Below are positions 1 to 12,105 of a stretch of DNA of 64,000 bases, piece after piece (the stretch's first letter is position 1; the number at the start of each line of letters is the position of its first letter). This DNA comes from Gerris lacustris (lineage: Eukaryota > Arthropoda > Insecta > Hemiptera > Gerridae), in assembly GCA_951217055.1 (NCBI GenBank), contig OX578277.1, forward strand, positions 10,686,834 through 10,750,833. Direction: 5' to 3'. The position numbers and the translations under genes were made by a program. The notes beneath the pieces are model-generated. The model did not search any database and was not told the DNA's origin. It worked only from the letters and a program-made list of their open reading frames with translations.

Positions 1-1320
1 TAGAACTAAAACTATAACGTTGTCAGATTTCAAGTTACGTTCTAATTGACGTATAATTTATGAAGTGCCATTAAAGAACTCAAGACGATATTAACGTATG
101 TTAAATAAGCAATTTTAAAAGTATATTCTTGAATTGGCGTCAAATATTTTTATATTTTTAGTAACAAAACTATCGTATTTTTGTTGAAAATTGACAGATT
201 GGCGTTAAAGATCTGTTGAATCGACGTTAAAAACTCTTAACAGAGGTTATTATGGTATCTTATCGACGTATTCCAAATATCGTTTGACAAGAAAATAATT
301 TACGTATTTAGACTCCAATAATTCGTATTAATCCACTCCAAAATATCGAGAGAAAAAAAACTTCGTAGATACGCACTTTCAACTATCCATTACGAATGGT
401 AATAGAAAAATGATGGTTTTATTTTTAATTTTAATTATTCTTTTATTCCATTATCTTCTTTTCTTACGCGCCGTGGACTTCATAAATGCAAATTTATCTG
501 TGAACAAAAAAAAGAAGACAAAATTTATTAATATACAAATTATAAGTTTACATAAATTTTAATTTATTAACTTAAAGCAATAATAAATAAGTTTAGTTGC
601 TCGAAGTCAACATTAAAGTATTCAACAATCTTTGAAGATGCTTCCAGAAGTGGAAGCTAATTATATTATACATATTTATTATAACAGCACACTTAGTCGT
701 CCCACCCGACATTTATGTTTTTCTCGCCACTCGCCTAGTCGCTTTAAGTACGAATGTTTTGCATTGCTTGCCAAGTATACAGAACTGCAAGACAACTGTT
801 ACTGTCATGGACGATTTCATACAGTATAAAAAAACTTTATAAGTATTGTAGTATACAACAAAGTACACACAATTTGTTCTTCAATGCTTACGCACTATTG
901 TATATTGTATACTGTATACAACTTAAAAAAAAAATTACACTAGACTAATCAAATCAGAGATAATTTCAAGATAAAAAGAACTTTTTATATACTACGTTTT
1001 TAAATTTTCTGTTGAATCGTATGCAATGTTGATAATATAATTGTTATTGTTATATAATATATAATATTAGTGAAAAAAAATAGTTCCGAATTTATTTACT
1101 TCACATAATAATGACAACCATCTAGAGAGCTGATCTTAAACCTATAAAAGGACAAATCTTTGTACAACGGATCTCCCCAACACTAAATCTAAAGCGTGCC
1201 ATCGATATATTTGTAATAATATAAATAATGTAATCGATATTTCCTGTTTTGCTGTCATTCAATGTTTATCTATCACAAATTTGAGACCCGTCAAAATGAA
1301 GATTGCGTAAATATGGGATA
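1..1320. other. AT-rich stretch without recognised gene
   Basis: Short ORFs here (about 65 codons) show no recognisable domain and have the composition of random AT-rich DNA. No tandem repeat or TIR seen. Confidence 0.5.
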
Positions 1321-1329
1321 TGGCAAAAC

Positions 1330-1545
1330 AAATAAAATAACTTGCGGATTTTTTCCGAACTAACTTTCTGTACAGCAAAATTTGCTGAAAACCAATTAAA
1401 TTCTGCTAAAAGATGGCTAAAAGTATTAAAATGTCTAGCTATTCGGGAAGTTAGTTAGAAATCGATTGCCAGATTTGTACCGGACAAACAAACAAGCAAA
1501 CAAACAAACAAGAAAGCAAGCTAATAAAAACGTTGTAAAAAGAAA
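1330..1545 (+). repeat. Dispersed repeat fragment, partner at 55.96-56.05 kb
   Basis: The part around 1460-1540 (ATCGATTGCCAGATTTGTAC, then an impure AAAC run, then GCTAATAAAAACG) is found in reverse complement at 55955-56045. Two diverged copies of one interspersed family. No coding potential seen. Confidence 0.6.
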
Positions 1546-1600
1546 TCATATACTACAATACTGTAGGTGTAGGTGCAGTATTAAAATTTATTTACTGTAA

Positions 1601-2180
1601 TGTAATAGTGCATTACGCGTCTAGTGTGTAAAGTAGCATTTTGCATGCGAGTGCGGAGTTTGCACCCGAGTGACAGCAAGGGTAGTAAAACCACACGAGC
1701 AAAGCAAAATGCAGTTTTCGCATGAGTTGCGTACCGTACTATTATCTACGATTGTTGGATTTTAATAATATATGCAGAAAAAAAAAATTAATAAACTTCC
1801 TGTATGTGTAAGTTCGTATTTCTCTTTTGATAAAGATAACATTAATTCATTAGTTGTATTTTCTTACGAATTAATTATTTCGGGAGGCGTATTATTCTCC
1901 TCATTTTCGTCATAATAACATAAATCACTCATTGTTTACTCGATTTAACAGTTACTTTAATTAAACAAACAGCAAATTAGTTTTGTTAAATGTAAACAAA
2001 CTCGCTAATCGTGCGATAAGGTGAAGAATTCTTCTTTTTTACCGCCAAAGGGCGGAAAAAAGAGGAATTATGAAACGTGCATGCGCAATGAATACTAGTA
2101 CGTAAAGAATCACTTTCTACGCATCACGCATCTAAACAGAGATACAATGTTTATATTTCGTATCAATCGTGGATAAATAT
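1601..2180 (-). repeat. Interspersed element, second copy at 40475-40896
   Basis: Read on the minus strand this matches the plus strand of 40475-40896 in blocks: a start around CGTATCAATCG, a block with TCTGTTTAGATGCG, an A/T-rich leader containing GTTTGTTTACATTTAAC, an ATG followed by codons for MSDL, and an end at ACGCGTAATG. This copy retains about 170 bp of extra sequence downstream of the ATG. Probably the 5' region of a mobile element gene; superfamily not recognised. Confidence 0.6.
1864..1932 (-). pseudogene. Short ORF remnant beginning MSDL, shared with 40.7-kb copy
   Basis: A 22-codon minus-strand frame starts MSDLCYYDENEENN and ends at a TAA. The related copy at 40721 also starts MSDL then SDYD, so the initiator region and leader are conserved between the copies while the downstream parts diverge. 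This suggests the acidic N-terminus of a transposon-encoded protein, now truncated. No domain is identifiable, so no function is assigned. Confidence 0.35.
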
Positions 2181-2196
2181 AATTTAACTACAGTTT

Positions 2197-2422
2197 GCGC
2201 GTTATAAGTTGTGACTTTTGACAGAGCGGGAAAATCCGAAATATTGGAGTGTGGAGCCAATGAGAGTCAGGATTTTGAATTATAGAAGGTTGGGACAATT
2301 GGGGACAATTAGGTAAACAAAAATGTCACTGGCCCCATCCCTCCCACAGGCCTAGTGCCTTTATTTGTTTCCTCAATTAGGTTGGCCAATCTGAGTGTCA
2401 AAAGTCACAACTCGTAACACGC
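2197..2422. mobile_element. MITE-like element, 226 bp, with 27-bp TIRs
   Basis: Left end 2197-2223 and right end 2396-2422 are inverted repeats matching at 24 of 27 positions; the inner 17 bp (AGTTGTGACTTTTGACA and its complement) are identical. A diverged reverse copy of its inner part (GGTTGGCCAA, GGCACTAGG) lies at about 30700-30880. No clear TSD seen; superfamily not assigned. Confidence 0.65.
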
Positions 2423-2425
2423 ATA

Positions 2426-3530
2426 CTTTACTCAAGGGGAATTCACAGTTATGAGGTTTGTTTGCTATCGTCGCATACCGTGTGGTTGTTACCGTGGCAA
2501 CACTGATTATTTTGATTATTACACGATGGTATGAATATGAAAACAAATAATAATACTCTACTGTAATTTACATATCTAAATAAAGACATAAAAGGACGTA
2601 AGGTGCGAATTTAAATTGGTACATAAACGAACACAAATATATATTTGTTTTCGGAGCCTAATCTACTTTCATTTAACACCTCACATGATGCATTTCCCTA
2701 AAAAAGTATAATTTCAACCCCTAATTTTAGAGAGATTATTTTTTTGGGGGGCTTAAAGGGGGGATTTTATTAAATTTTCTTCCCTTGCCAACAATTGCTC
2801 TATTTTAGCTCTATCATCGTTACTTTAGGAGCAACGATCGTTTTGGAGAAACGATTAAAAATTGACCCTGGTTTATTTTATAGTTTTTTGCAACTGATGG
2901 GGTATCAGCCATCAGCCCACTCCGTTTATAACGTCTTCGACCAAACACCTGTATAATTGCATTTATGGAGAGTGGTTTGAAAGGAACTGAGTCGTTAAGT
3001 GAGCACCAGGTGGCGCTTCCAAGCAGCAGAACATAGAACTACAGTGTTGTTCCCAATCATTTCTATTCAAGATTTCTATTTTGACATCTGATAACTTATC
3101 ATTATTATTATCCCCATTATTAATTTATTTATGTAAAGTAATTGCAGGTACCTTTCTTTCTTATTATGTCAAACGTTTTTGCTCTCAAAATAATTACAAT
3201 TCTGCTCATGATTTTAATCTAACATATTATTTTAACATAAACCCCTCAAATTGTATAGTTTTCAGCTAATCAAAATTTTCTTTGCAAAAGTAATCGAAAA
3301 GAAACATTTTTATTGTAATAATTGAGCTCTGTTATACTTAACTATTTGTTCTTCTTCATAATATTTTAGGTTTTATGGCTAAATTATCATTGTAAATAAA
3401 AAGTTAAGCCGTGTTATTTGTGATCAGTCCTATAATTGTTTTTTACACCCAGAATTCATATTCTCAGCTTATAACTTTCCATTTTAGTGGCGAGTTTTTA
3501 GTTTTATTTTAAAAGATACATTTTAAGGGG
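2426..3530. other. No recognised gene
   Basis: AT-rich sequence with a 62-codon ORF at 3081-3269 of no recognisable family. Short GC-rich words around 2990-3040 (CAGGTGGCGCTTCC) resemble words near 4486 and 4867, hinting at old repeats. Confidence 0.4.
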
Positions 3531-3532
3531 GG

Positions 3533-3550
3533 CCGGGGGTCCTCCCCCGG
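3533..3550. repeat. GC-rich hairpin shared with 9070-9086
   Basis: CCGGGGG-TCCT-CCCCCGG is a 7-bp stem with a 4-nt loop. The same word with similar flanks (GGGGG before, GGAA plus T-rich DNA after) recurs at 9070-9086, so both are pieces of one repeat family. Confidence 0.6.
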
Positions 3551-3680
3551 AAAATTTTGTAAATATGACCTCTCAAAACAGCGTTTTTATGCATCTCTGA
3601 GGTGAAGTTTCTTTTTGACATCAATTGGTAAAACTGCACTAATTGGCCCAAGGGGAAACATAAAATAAGTTCAATTTTTT

Positions 3681-4434
3681 GGAACGAAGTTCCTTATGGC
3701 ACGTTCTGGAGCCCGGGAGTAAATCCGTAAAAAACGACCAAAATCGCCGTCACAAAATCACCGTCACGCAAAATCCGACACGAAATCTACAGATGACGAT
3801 AACTTGAGTAAAAGCTCACCAAGTTAGATGAAATTTGGTACACATGTTCATTTTACCAATGCCCAGGCAGAGTTCGTCGGAAAACCTTATCCGCCCAAGC
3901 GTTCACGCGCAAAGCTCGCGTAAACATAAGCTTTAAAAGACGGGAAAAAGTGTTATTAAGGAAGCCTGTTACTTGACTTGTTTTGATTATTTTTGTTATA
4001 TATGTCAAAAATGTCACTTGGTTTTGTAAATAAATAAAATATAATCATGTAAAATTTCACCCTAACACAAGCAGAAGCTGTAGAGTAGGGAAGAGATATA
4101 TTTTATAATATTTTAAATTAATTGGCCGGGTGATAGAAAACAGTCCTATTTCAATCCAAACTCCTTTAACAAACATACTCTTTCACTATAAATTCATCAT
4201 GATCAACTTTTTTCTTATATTTTATATATATTTATAGTAAGACGCTTGCTTTAATTATACAAATAATGATTTTCTTTTAATTTTGCCTTAACTCTGTCAG
4301 GTACAAACAGTTCGTTACTTTTAATTTTGTCTCTTTTCTAACTCCGCCATGTATAAGTAGTTAGCAACGTATACGTACTTAGCAGTGTGTTATTATAATT
4401 AATATTTAATGAAAAATGTAAGGAACTTCGTTCC
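3681..4434. mobile_element. Non-autonomous element, 754 bp, 16-bp TIRs
   Basis: The left end GGAACGAAGTTCCTTA (3681-3696) is the exact reverse complement of TAAGGAACTTCGTTCC (4419-4434). The interior holds CCGTCAC words and a GATGAAATTTGGTACACATG phrase common in arthropod repeats, and no ORF. TSD not resolved; superfamily unknown. Confidence 0.6.
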
Positions 4435-4923
4435 TACCGGGTGTCCCGCGATACCACACGTATTTTTTCCTCACTACTCGCTTCTATAGCGCCACCTGCT
4501 GTCATTGTCATCAATAAATATGTCCAATCTTTATAGCAAAGAACTGAATCTTTCAAACTAAACAACTATATTAAGTTAAAAATTATTTGTTTCCTTTAGA
4601 CTTTTAATGTTTCATGTCCGATATAAGAATGTTTTTCCATTTTCCAAGGACCTGCTTAGCCATTGGAAAATTAAAAGGTAGTTTCGAAAAAAAAAAAAAA
4701 ATGTATATTTAAAGAACTCAAACAAGGACGTATTAAATATACAAAGAAGCAAAAAGAGGAATAAATTACAGAGAGAACAATGAGAACAATTAGACAAAAC
4801 CAAACAGTAATCTTCATTTCCTTCGTTCTTGGTACACAACCAATATTAGATTCTATTTTACGACACTTGGAAGCGCCACGGCATTGTTACCAAATGCTCC
4901 CATCAGTGTTATAAATTATTTTT

Positions 4924-4926
<3 letters not shown>
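4435..4926. other. No recognised gene
   Basis: AT-rich. A 75-codon minus-strand ORF (4612-4839) runs across a poly-A tract read as Phe codons and is not credible. Contains AGCGCCACCTGCTGTC at about 4489, related to words near 3008. Confidence 0.4.

Positions 4927-5007
<81 letters not shown>
4927..5007. repeat. (TA)n microsatellite
   Basis: About 40 uninterrupted TA dinucleotides. Confidence 0.99.
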
Positions 5008-5011
<4 letters not shown>

Positions 5012-5089
5012 TACATAATAACGCAAAATGTAACGTGAGATCTAATTATTATTTATTTTTTAATAATTAACTGAAATTAATAATAACAA

Positions 5090-5340
5090 AATAACAATGT
5101 ATAAAGAGTTTCGGGGTGGATGAATGGTCCAATTAGTTCTTTGGGAAAACAATATTAACATTATTATATCATAGATTCAATTCCCAGAGAGATGAGATGT
5201 GTTTTAATACATTATAATAGCAAGGAAAGATGGTTAAAGTAGCTTAAGTGTGTCTAAGAGGATTAAATCATTCTAATCTGATAATGAAAGTCAGTAAAAC
5301 ACAAAATAAAATGTTGGATTCAATTCCTAAAGGGTAGGGT
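5090..5340 (-). repeat. Degenerate copy of dispersed ~145-bp family
   Basis: Contains two spaced forms of the family hallmark (GATTCAATTCCCAGAGAGAT and GGATTCAATTCC), reverse complement of the CTCTGGGAATCCAACCC word in better copies at 20.1 and 49.8 kb. Confidence 0.4.
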
Positions 5341-6050
5341 TATATTATTTGACTATATAGATAGATTTTAATTTATGATTTATTAGTGTCCGAGTGGCAT
5401 AACAACCTCTATCTGAAAAATAAAGCTTAAAATAGAATTATTCAGATTTGATACTTTGGGAAAAGATATTTGTTCTACACTTATGATCCCTTTTTAAAAA
5501 CATTTATAAAAATTATGCTTTTTCAATCATACTTTTTATATTTACATGAGAAAAGTAGTTTACTACCTTCTGTATCTTAAGTATACTGATTATTGTTTCA
5601 TTTTGTTCACTGATTATTATGTATGTTCGGTAGGGGAATTTTGAATTATAATTCTGTTACTATATTTTTAAATGCTAATAATTATCACGGGTCTTTTGTA
5701 TTTATGAGAACAAGAAGATAGAAATTTTACATAATTAAACAATATTTGTAAAAAAAAAAAAAAAATTAAAGAGATAATAGTGATAAAAATATTCGGATTT
5801 TAGTTCATTCCGCATTACAAACAAAGACAAGGTTTGATAAAAAAAAAACGCCTTTTAATTAATAAAATCCCATGCGGTTATCTTTTAGTTTTTCTTTTCC
5901 ATATCTAATTTTTTTGGATGGTATAATATCATGTCCAGTCACAATTTATAGAATTTACTTCACAAAAAGTCTTCTTATTGTAATAAGTATCTTCCGGATT
6001 CTGACATAAAAGGGTACCACGCAAAACAAAGTACATGTTCAGCGCTTGTT
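5341..6050. other. No recognised gene
   Basis: AT-rich sequence without tandem repeats, TIRs or credible ORFs. Confidence 0.45.
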
Positions 6051-6051
6051 T

Positions 6052-7303
6052 TTACTTTATTTCTTCTGCTATATAGGTTGACAATGAAATTATTTCTACT
6101 AATATCAGAACAATACTCTCCTCATATAGACTGTAGTGATACTACTCTTACCCTGTTACAGCTGTTAGTTACTTTATTTCTTCTACTACATAGGTTGGTA
6201 ATGATATTATTTCTACTAGTATCAAAACAATACTCTTCTCATATAGACTGTAGTGATACTACTCTCACCCTGTTACAGCTGTTAGTTACTTTATTTCTTC
6301 TACTACATAGGTTGGTAATGATATTATTTCTACTAGTATCAAAACAATACTCTTCTCATATAGACTGTAGTGATACTACTCTCACCCTGTTACAGCTGTT
6401 AGTTACTTTATTTCTTCTACTACATAGGTTGGTAATGATATTATTTCTACTAGTATCAAAACAATACTCTTCTCATATAGACTGTAGTGATACTACTCTC
6501 ACCCTGTTACAGCTGTTAGTTACTTTATTTCTTCTACTACATAGGTTGGTAATGATATTATTTCTACTAGTATCAAAACAATACTCTTCTCATATAGACT
6601 GTAGTGATACTACTCTCACCCTGTTACAGCTGTTAGTTACTTTATTTCTTCTACTACATAGGTTGGTAATGATATTATTTCTACTAGTATCAAAACAATA
6701 CTCTTCTCATATAGACTGTAGTGATACTACTCTCACCCTTTTACAGCTGTTAGTTACTTTATTTCTTCTACTACATAGGTTGGTAATGATATTATTTCTA
6801 CTAGTATCAAAACAATACTCTTCTCATATAGACTGTAGTGATACTACTCTCACCCTGTTACAGCTGTAAGTTACTTTATTTCTTCTACTACATAGGTTGG
6901 TAATGATATTATTTCTACTAGTATCAAAACAATACTCTTCTCATATAGACTGTAGTGATACTACTCTCACCCTGTTACAGCTGTTAGTTACTTTATTTCT
7001 TCTACTACATAGGTTGGTAATGATATTATTTCTACTAGTATCAAAACAATACTCTTCTCATATAGACTGTAGTGATACTACTCTTACCCTGTTACAGCTG
7101 TTAGTTACTTTATTTCTTCTACTACATAGGTTGGTAATGATATTATTTCTACTAGTATCAAAACAATACTCTTCTTATATAGACTGTAGTGATACTACTC
7201 TCACCCTTTTACAGCTGTTAGTTACTTTATGATAATACTATTTTTTCTTCTACTACATGGGTTGGTAATGATATTATTTCTACTAGTATTAAAACAATAC
7301 TCT
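6052..7303 (+). repeat. 117-bp satellite, about 10.7 copies
   Basis: Anchors recur exactly 117 bp apart (ATGATATTATTTCTACTAGT at 6202, 6319, 6436 and so on to 7138). Copies are nearly identical; the first and the last are more diverged, and the last carries a short insertion near 7230. Because 117 is a multiple of three, long frames stay open (6078-6869, 39-residue hydrophobic repeats), but one copy turns a codon to TAA at about 6867, so coding is not being maintained. Each unit contains the small hairpin GTAGT-GAT-ACTAC. Confidence 0.97.
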
Positions 7304-8640
7304 AAGAAACTCTTATTTCAACTCTGCTAGTATCAAATTTTTCTTTTAGGATATTTTTTTTTTAACTTACCCGGAACATTACCTATTATTTACCTAGCTG
7401 AATCAGAAATATTCTACCTTAAAGACGAGAGTAACCGTGTTTTTCTACCAAATCCTATTCAAAAGTTATTTGCCCTTGAAATTGCCTTGAAATTTTGTAT
7501 TCAAGTTCTTTTTTTCTTTAATTTTAAAGAATTCACTTCCAGCTCAGTGATTGCTAGTTTATTTTATATTTTAAATAACACTAAAAGACGAGACTAATGG
7601 AAAAAAATTCCCTAGTAAATCCGATTTAAATTCGTTAAGTTATTGATCAAATACATTTATAAGAAAAATTGAAAAACAGAATAGTATAATACAGTACAAA
7701 TTATCTTGAATAGATTATTGTGGCTAGAAGCGTCAATTACATCACTAGCTTGAAGGTCATAGGTCGAATAAAAAGGAAAGGTCATAGGTTCGAATACAAG
7801 TGGCCACACCAAACAGAATCTTTCCTAGATGGTCGAAGAGCGAAGCCCTCTGGTATATTTGATTTAATGACAAAACGGTACATTTTTTAGAATGGACTGT
7901 TATTTTACACTTTGATATTAAACACTTACAGTGTATAAATAATAGGTTGTGTTATTTCTCACAAATATTTATTAAGATGTAGCTAGAGATTTGGCTTGAA
8001 GATGGTAGCCCGTCATGGGTTGGTTTGTTAGGGTAGCGGGAAATGCTGAACCTAGGGGAGTGCAGTTTGTTCCAAGCCAGCTGTTACCCGGCCCAACGAG
8101 CTAATCACCCGGTCTTGATACGCTTCGACAACCATCCTGTCGAGTATACCTTATCATACGTTCCTTCAACCCGTCTTTCCTTCTTCTTTCACCATACCCA
8201 GAGCAATTATAAACAGACCACGTACCTGGCAGAAGAAACAAGAAATAATGTTTACCTGTATTCCTTCCTTAAAGCATTTCATGCGCAATTCTGCTTCTTT
8301 GACATTCGTGCGATGTCGTAGCCTTCGATAAAAACCCCACTACAAATATATCTCCTGATTCCTGATAACTTCATCCACTGATTGAATTTCTCAAGATTTT
8401 TTTTTAAACATGTTTAGCTAAACTTTAAATTAGAAAGAAATCTTGTCTAAACTCGACAAAGCTCAGGAGAAATAACATCCACCGTAGAAAAAAAAAGCCG
8501 GGGAATAATGAGTGTAACCTGCAGTATCCTTTCGTAACAAGAGTGTAAAAATAAAGTATATTTATACATTTTTTTTGCTGTTTCTTTCAAGTCCCGCGAT
8601 CGCCACATTATTAGGTTTTGCACAGGACGGGGTCTCCGGC
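7304..8640. other. No recognised gene; unexplained 92-codon ORF at 8043-8321
   Basis: Mostly AT-rich. The plus-strand ORF at 8043-8321 has more even base composition than its surroundings and starts MLNLGECSLF, but I recognise no domain, signal peptide or splice context, so it is not called a gene. A B-box-like GGTTCGAATAC at about 7787 could be a decayed tRNA-related repeat. Confidence 0.3.
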
Positions 8641-8669
8641 TATTTTAATCATCTACTCGATGAGATCAT

Positions 8670-9522
8670 CAGGGCCGCTGAGAGGATTTCCGGGCCCCTG
8701 GGCAAGTTAGCATCTGGGCCCCTATGAGCAAATAAGAGGGGGGGGGGGGGGGGGGGGTCCGGAAGATTAAGAGAAAACAAATCAAAATAATTATTAATTA
8801 AAGTTGCATTACTAGTAAAAAATATGAGTATCAGTATGTCAATATGATTTGTCTGTCCTGTCAGTTTTCTCCTATAAATTAACATTGACCATATTGAAGA
8901 TTAAAAATTTAAGTAACTAAATGAAACCTTAAAATTCAAACTTCCTCAAAAAAATATACTCATGACACATTAGGAATAATTTTATGTTCTTCACATTATA
9001 ATTTTATGTTCTCATCAGTGATGAACTTAGCATCAGGTCCCCTTTGAACAAAAATAACGGCGGGGGGTTCGGGGGTCCTCCCCCGGAATTTTTTTTAAAC
9101 ATTTATGTGCAAAAAGATGAGTTTTAAGAATTTCTGAGGGCAATTTTGTTCTAACAGGAAAAGATGTTTGGTGGGGATGAATTTCAAATACATATGTATG
9201 TACTATTGGTTAAGTTTTGTATTTGTGTCTGTTTAATCTCTGATGCGTGAATCGCCTTTGCCTCCCAAACTTAGCTAGGGCATTGGGAGCCCTCGCCGAA
9301 AAAAAATTCAAAAGAAAAAACAAAAAAACATTTGCGTTCAGAACTGAATGGGGGTCCCCTTATAATAGTATAGAAGTATAATTCCAAGTTAGATTTTAAT
9401 AATCTCTAATGGGGCCTCTACCGACATTGGTACAAAGATAGTACTTTCATGTTTTTTTTTTTATTTGGGGGCCCCTTGGCACTAGGGTCTGCCCGCAATT
9501 CGGGCCTATAGTTATGCCACTG
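8670..9522. mobile_element. Composite of hAT-like non-autonomous fragments
   Basis: Starts with CAGGGCCGCTGAG and ends with CTATAGTTATGCCACTG, both typical hAT-type terminal words. No matching 8-bp duplication flanks the pair, so they are probably ends of different elements. The segment near 8700-8760 (TTAGCATCTGGGCCCC, then G-tract) is repeated with changes at 9025-9090. Includes a pure G run at 8738-8757. Confidence 0.5.
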
Positions 9523-9574
9523 ATCACAATATCTATATTGCCTTGGTTGTAAAAATCCAGCGCCGCCCCCCCAT

Positions 9575-9871
9575 TCAGTTCTAACTGAATGGGGCCCCCT
9601 TACAATAGTATAGAAGTATAAGTTATTTCATTAAGTTCTAAAGGGGCATCTACTGACATTAGTACAAAGATAGTAGTTTCTTGATTTTTTTTATTGTGGG
9701 GCACCTGGGTACGCCCGCAATTCGGACCCATAGTTATCCACTAATTACAATATCCATCTTGCCTTTTTTGGTTTTAAAAAACCAGGGCCACCCCCAGAGG
9801 CCCGGGCCCCCTGGAGACCCGGGCCCCTGGGCATTAGCCCCCCTTGCCCCCCCCCCCCCCCCCCCCCCCCC
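9575..9871. mobile_element. Second hAT-like fragment cluster with C-tract
   Basis: 9580-9770 is a diverged duplicate of 9340-9540: both carry AACTGAATGGGG, TAGTATAGAAGTATA, GTACAAAGATAGTA and CCCGCAATTCGG. A new CAGGGCCACCCCC start at 9783 leads into a 25-base C tract (9847-9871). Old, nested non-autonomous pieces. Confidence 0.5.
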
Positions 9872-9911
9872 TGTCGGCGGCCATGGAGATCATCATAATA
9901 AAACATGTTTC

Positions 9912-10008
9912 ACCTCAGAGGTATTCGAACTCACCAGATTCGTCGGTGTTTTGACCCCAGTTATAGGCGGAGTTGCGCTAGTACTCTAACTACTCGGCTA
10001 AGTCGGTC
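9912..10008 (-). repeat. tRNA-derived SINE-like head
   Basis: On the minus strand an A-box-like TAGCCGAGTAGTTAGAG is followed about 50 nt later by a B-box-like GAGTTCGAATACC. Spacing and flanks do not give a full cloverleaf, so this is a pol III promoter relic of a SINE and not a tRNA gene. Confidence 0.5.
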
Positions 10009-10010
10009 TT

Positions 10011-10980
10011 CAATAAAGTATATCGACTGTAAATTTCTGAATATTAGTGTTAAAAATCAACTACATTTGCGTGAGTGGAAGTAATTTGTGCAGAAGATTT
10101 AAATTAATATGGATGGTAACTTTGATATTACTATCCTAATCTTATCTTATATTTTATTTTATTATTAAAAGTAGATTTCGTATTTTGAGCTTTCAGAACA
10201 ATGTGCTCAGAACAGAGGCACGAGATTCAAAAATGTTATCTAATTTCTGAAACGCAACGAAAATTTCTTTCTTTGGAGGTAAAATGCAATCATCTGAATG
10301 ATCTCAATGCTTCCTTATATATCGATAATACTCGATATATTTGTTTCAACATTCGGCGCAAACCTTGTTACTAAACGAAAGAAGACCTTCTGTAATTACT
10401 TTTGAATATCCTAAGAGTTAGCTGATGGCTGATACACATTACCTAGTATTTCAACATTCGGTGCTAATCTTGGAACTAAACTTTCTTCTACACATCACAA
10501 ATATATACTCTTGAGACCTTCAATTCGGCGTTTTGAAATCACCGTTTTCATAGGGTTTTAAAAATACCAAACCCGTTTTCAAACCGGTTTTAAAAACTCG
10601 TGGAAACGTAAAATATGAAATTGAAACGTGTAAACACTAATTCAATAAAATTGCTCATTGCTATTGCTGGATGGAAAAGAAGTTGAACTAGTTCAATTTT
10701 TAAGCAATCTCATTGAATGACTCTCGTTAAATTAAATCTTGTAAACAGCATATGGAATGGAAGGTTTCAGCTGCATAGGTTATGTTTATGGTTTTTGCAA
10801 GTTTTGATTGCTTTGAAGTTTTGAAGTTTGAAATTCAGTTTGATTGCTTCGTCTAAACAAGTAAGTATAGATGAAAGATGAAAGCAATGAAATTGATCCG
10901 GCTAATCGCATCTTTATATTATCACTACTTACTATTTGATACAAATTAAACATTCACAATTCACATTACTATTTCAACAT
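10011..10980. other. No recognised gene; diverged single units of the adjacent 27-bp repeat
   Basis: Contains CATTCGGCGCAAACCTTG (about 10351) and CATTCGGTGCTAATCTTGG (about 10446), isolated relatives of the 27-bp unit that starts at 10983. Otherwise AT-rich with no credible ORF. Confidence 0.5.
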
Positions 10981-10982
10981 AA

Positions 10983-11092
10983 GGCGCCAATCTTGGGACT
11001 AAAAGAAGTGCCGCCAATCTTGGTACTAAAAGAAGAGCCGCCAATCTTGGTACTAAAAGAAGAGCCGCCAATCTTGGGACTAAAAGAAGAGC
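10983..11092 (+). repeat. 27-bp minisatellite, 4 copies
   Basis: CGCCAATCTTGG recurs at 10985, 11012, 11039 and 11066, each followed by ACTAAAAGAAG. Read in frame it gives a 9-residue repeat (LKEEPPILV), but the enclosing 85-codon ORF has no other gene-like feature. Confidence 0.95.
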
Positions 11093-12105
11093 TTCTCTTA
11101 TTGACTCTGAATATCCTAAGAGATCCCACTACTAGCCCAGTTAATAAAGGTTTTTACCTGCAACTAATTAGGGGAAATCTGATTTTTTCCTGATGATAGA
11201 CCATGATAAACCATTGGTTCGAAAAAATTAAAAATTGGAATTTTTATCAACAATATCTCGAAAACGGTATGTCTCACTTCAAACATGCGTAGGACCTTTT
11301 TTGTGCAGAATTATGTGAGAAATATTTTTGTTAATAACACTTTTCTTCAAAAAATTAACAGTTTTGCGTAAAAAGTGACAAATAAGTAAATTTTGAACTT
11401 TAAGAGGGGGTAGGGGGGGGGGGGGGGGAGCACAAGGGGGAGAAGTGGGGACTTTTGAAAGAATGTACCTCTTATCATGGTCTATCATTAGGAAAAAATC
11501 CAGATTTCCTAGCTATACAGTCAACTCCGTCATCGCTTATGGTGCTCAGAAAGTTAGTAAAATGTCGTCGCATTAACAGAATACATTTTCTGTAAGGGAG
11601 TTTGCTAAGTTTAAATCGATTTTATCTCAATTGAGCCCGAGTTTCGTCTACGATTACGATACGATAAGACATTGCATTTGTAATTCATGACTGAAACGGC
11701 AAAATGTCTTACGGAGGGCTTTTATTTAGTAAAAGCTTCTTAAAACATCTGATGTTTTCAATAGACACGCGATGGTAGTTCCGATCTTTTTGAATTAACA
11801 TAGATAGCTTTGTCGATATAGCAACGATATGGCTCGATCGATACACTAACGATGCCATCTGCGTCAGTTTGTTTTTATTTTTGTAACAAATGCTATCTCC
11901 AATAAGACGTTGAACTTGGTGCTAAACTGTGATAACAGATTTTAGACTTCACGGACTCATCAACACAAAATGGTTGATGGTTGACTTGTCGATACTGATG
12001 GTATCAATAGCGGTAACTGAGTTGGCTATTTTCGGTATTTAAAAGAAACTACAGAATCTCTTCTTTCATATGGTACCTGGTACCAATGTTATCACGCTAC
12101 GGCTA
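11093..12105. other. No recognised gene; G-tract
   Basis: Contains an impure G run at 11406-11428. No TIR pair or credible ORF seen. Confidence 0.45.

Noticed and set aside
6078..6869. 263-codon hydrophobic repeat protein
   Set aside because: Satellite unit is 117 bp, a multiple of three; one otherwise identical unit has a stop, so the frame is not maintained.
8043..8321. 92-codon ORF as a host gene
   Set aside because: No domain, no homology recognised, no splice or promoter context; left as unexplained sequence.
9001..9040. Another hammerhead (TCATCAG, minus strand CTGATGA at 9013-9019)
   Set aside because: A short hairpin follows but it is followed by GAAG, not GAAA, and there is no flanking helix.
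8670..9522. Single intact hAT element
   Set aside because: The tips look right but the flanking octamers do not match, so they are likely ends of different elements.
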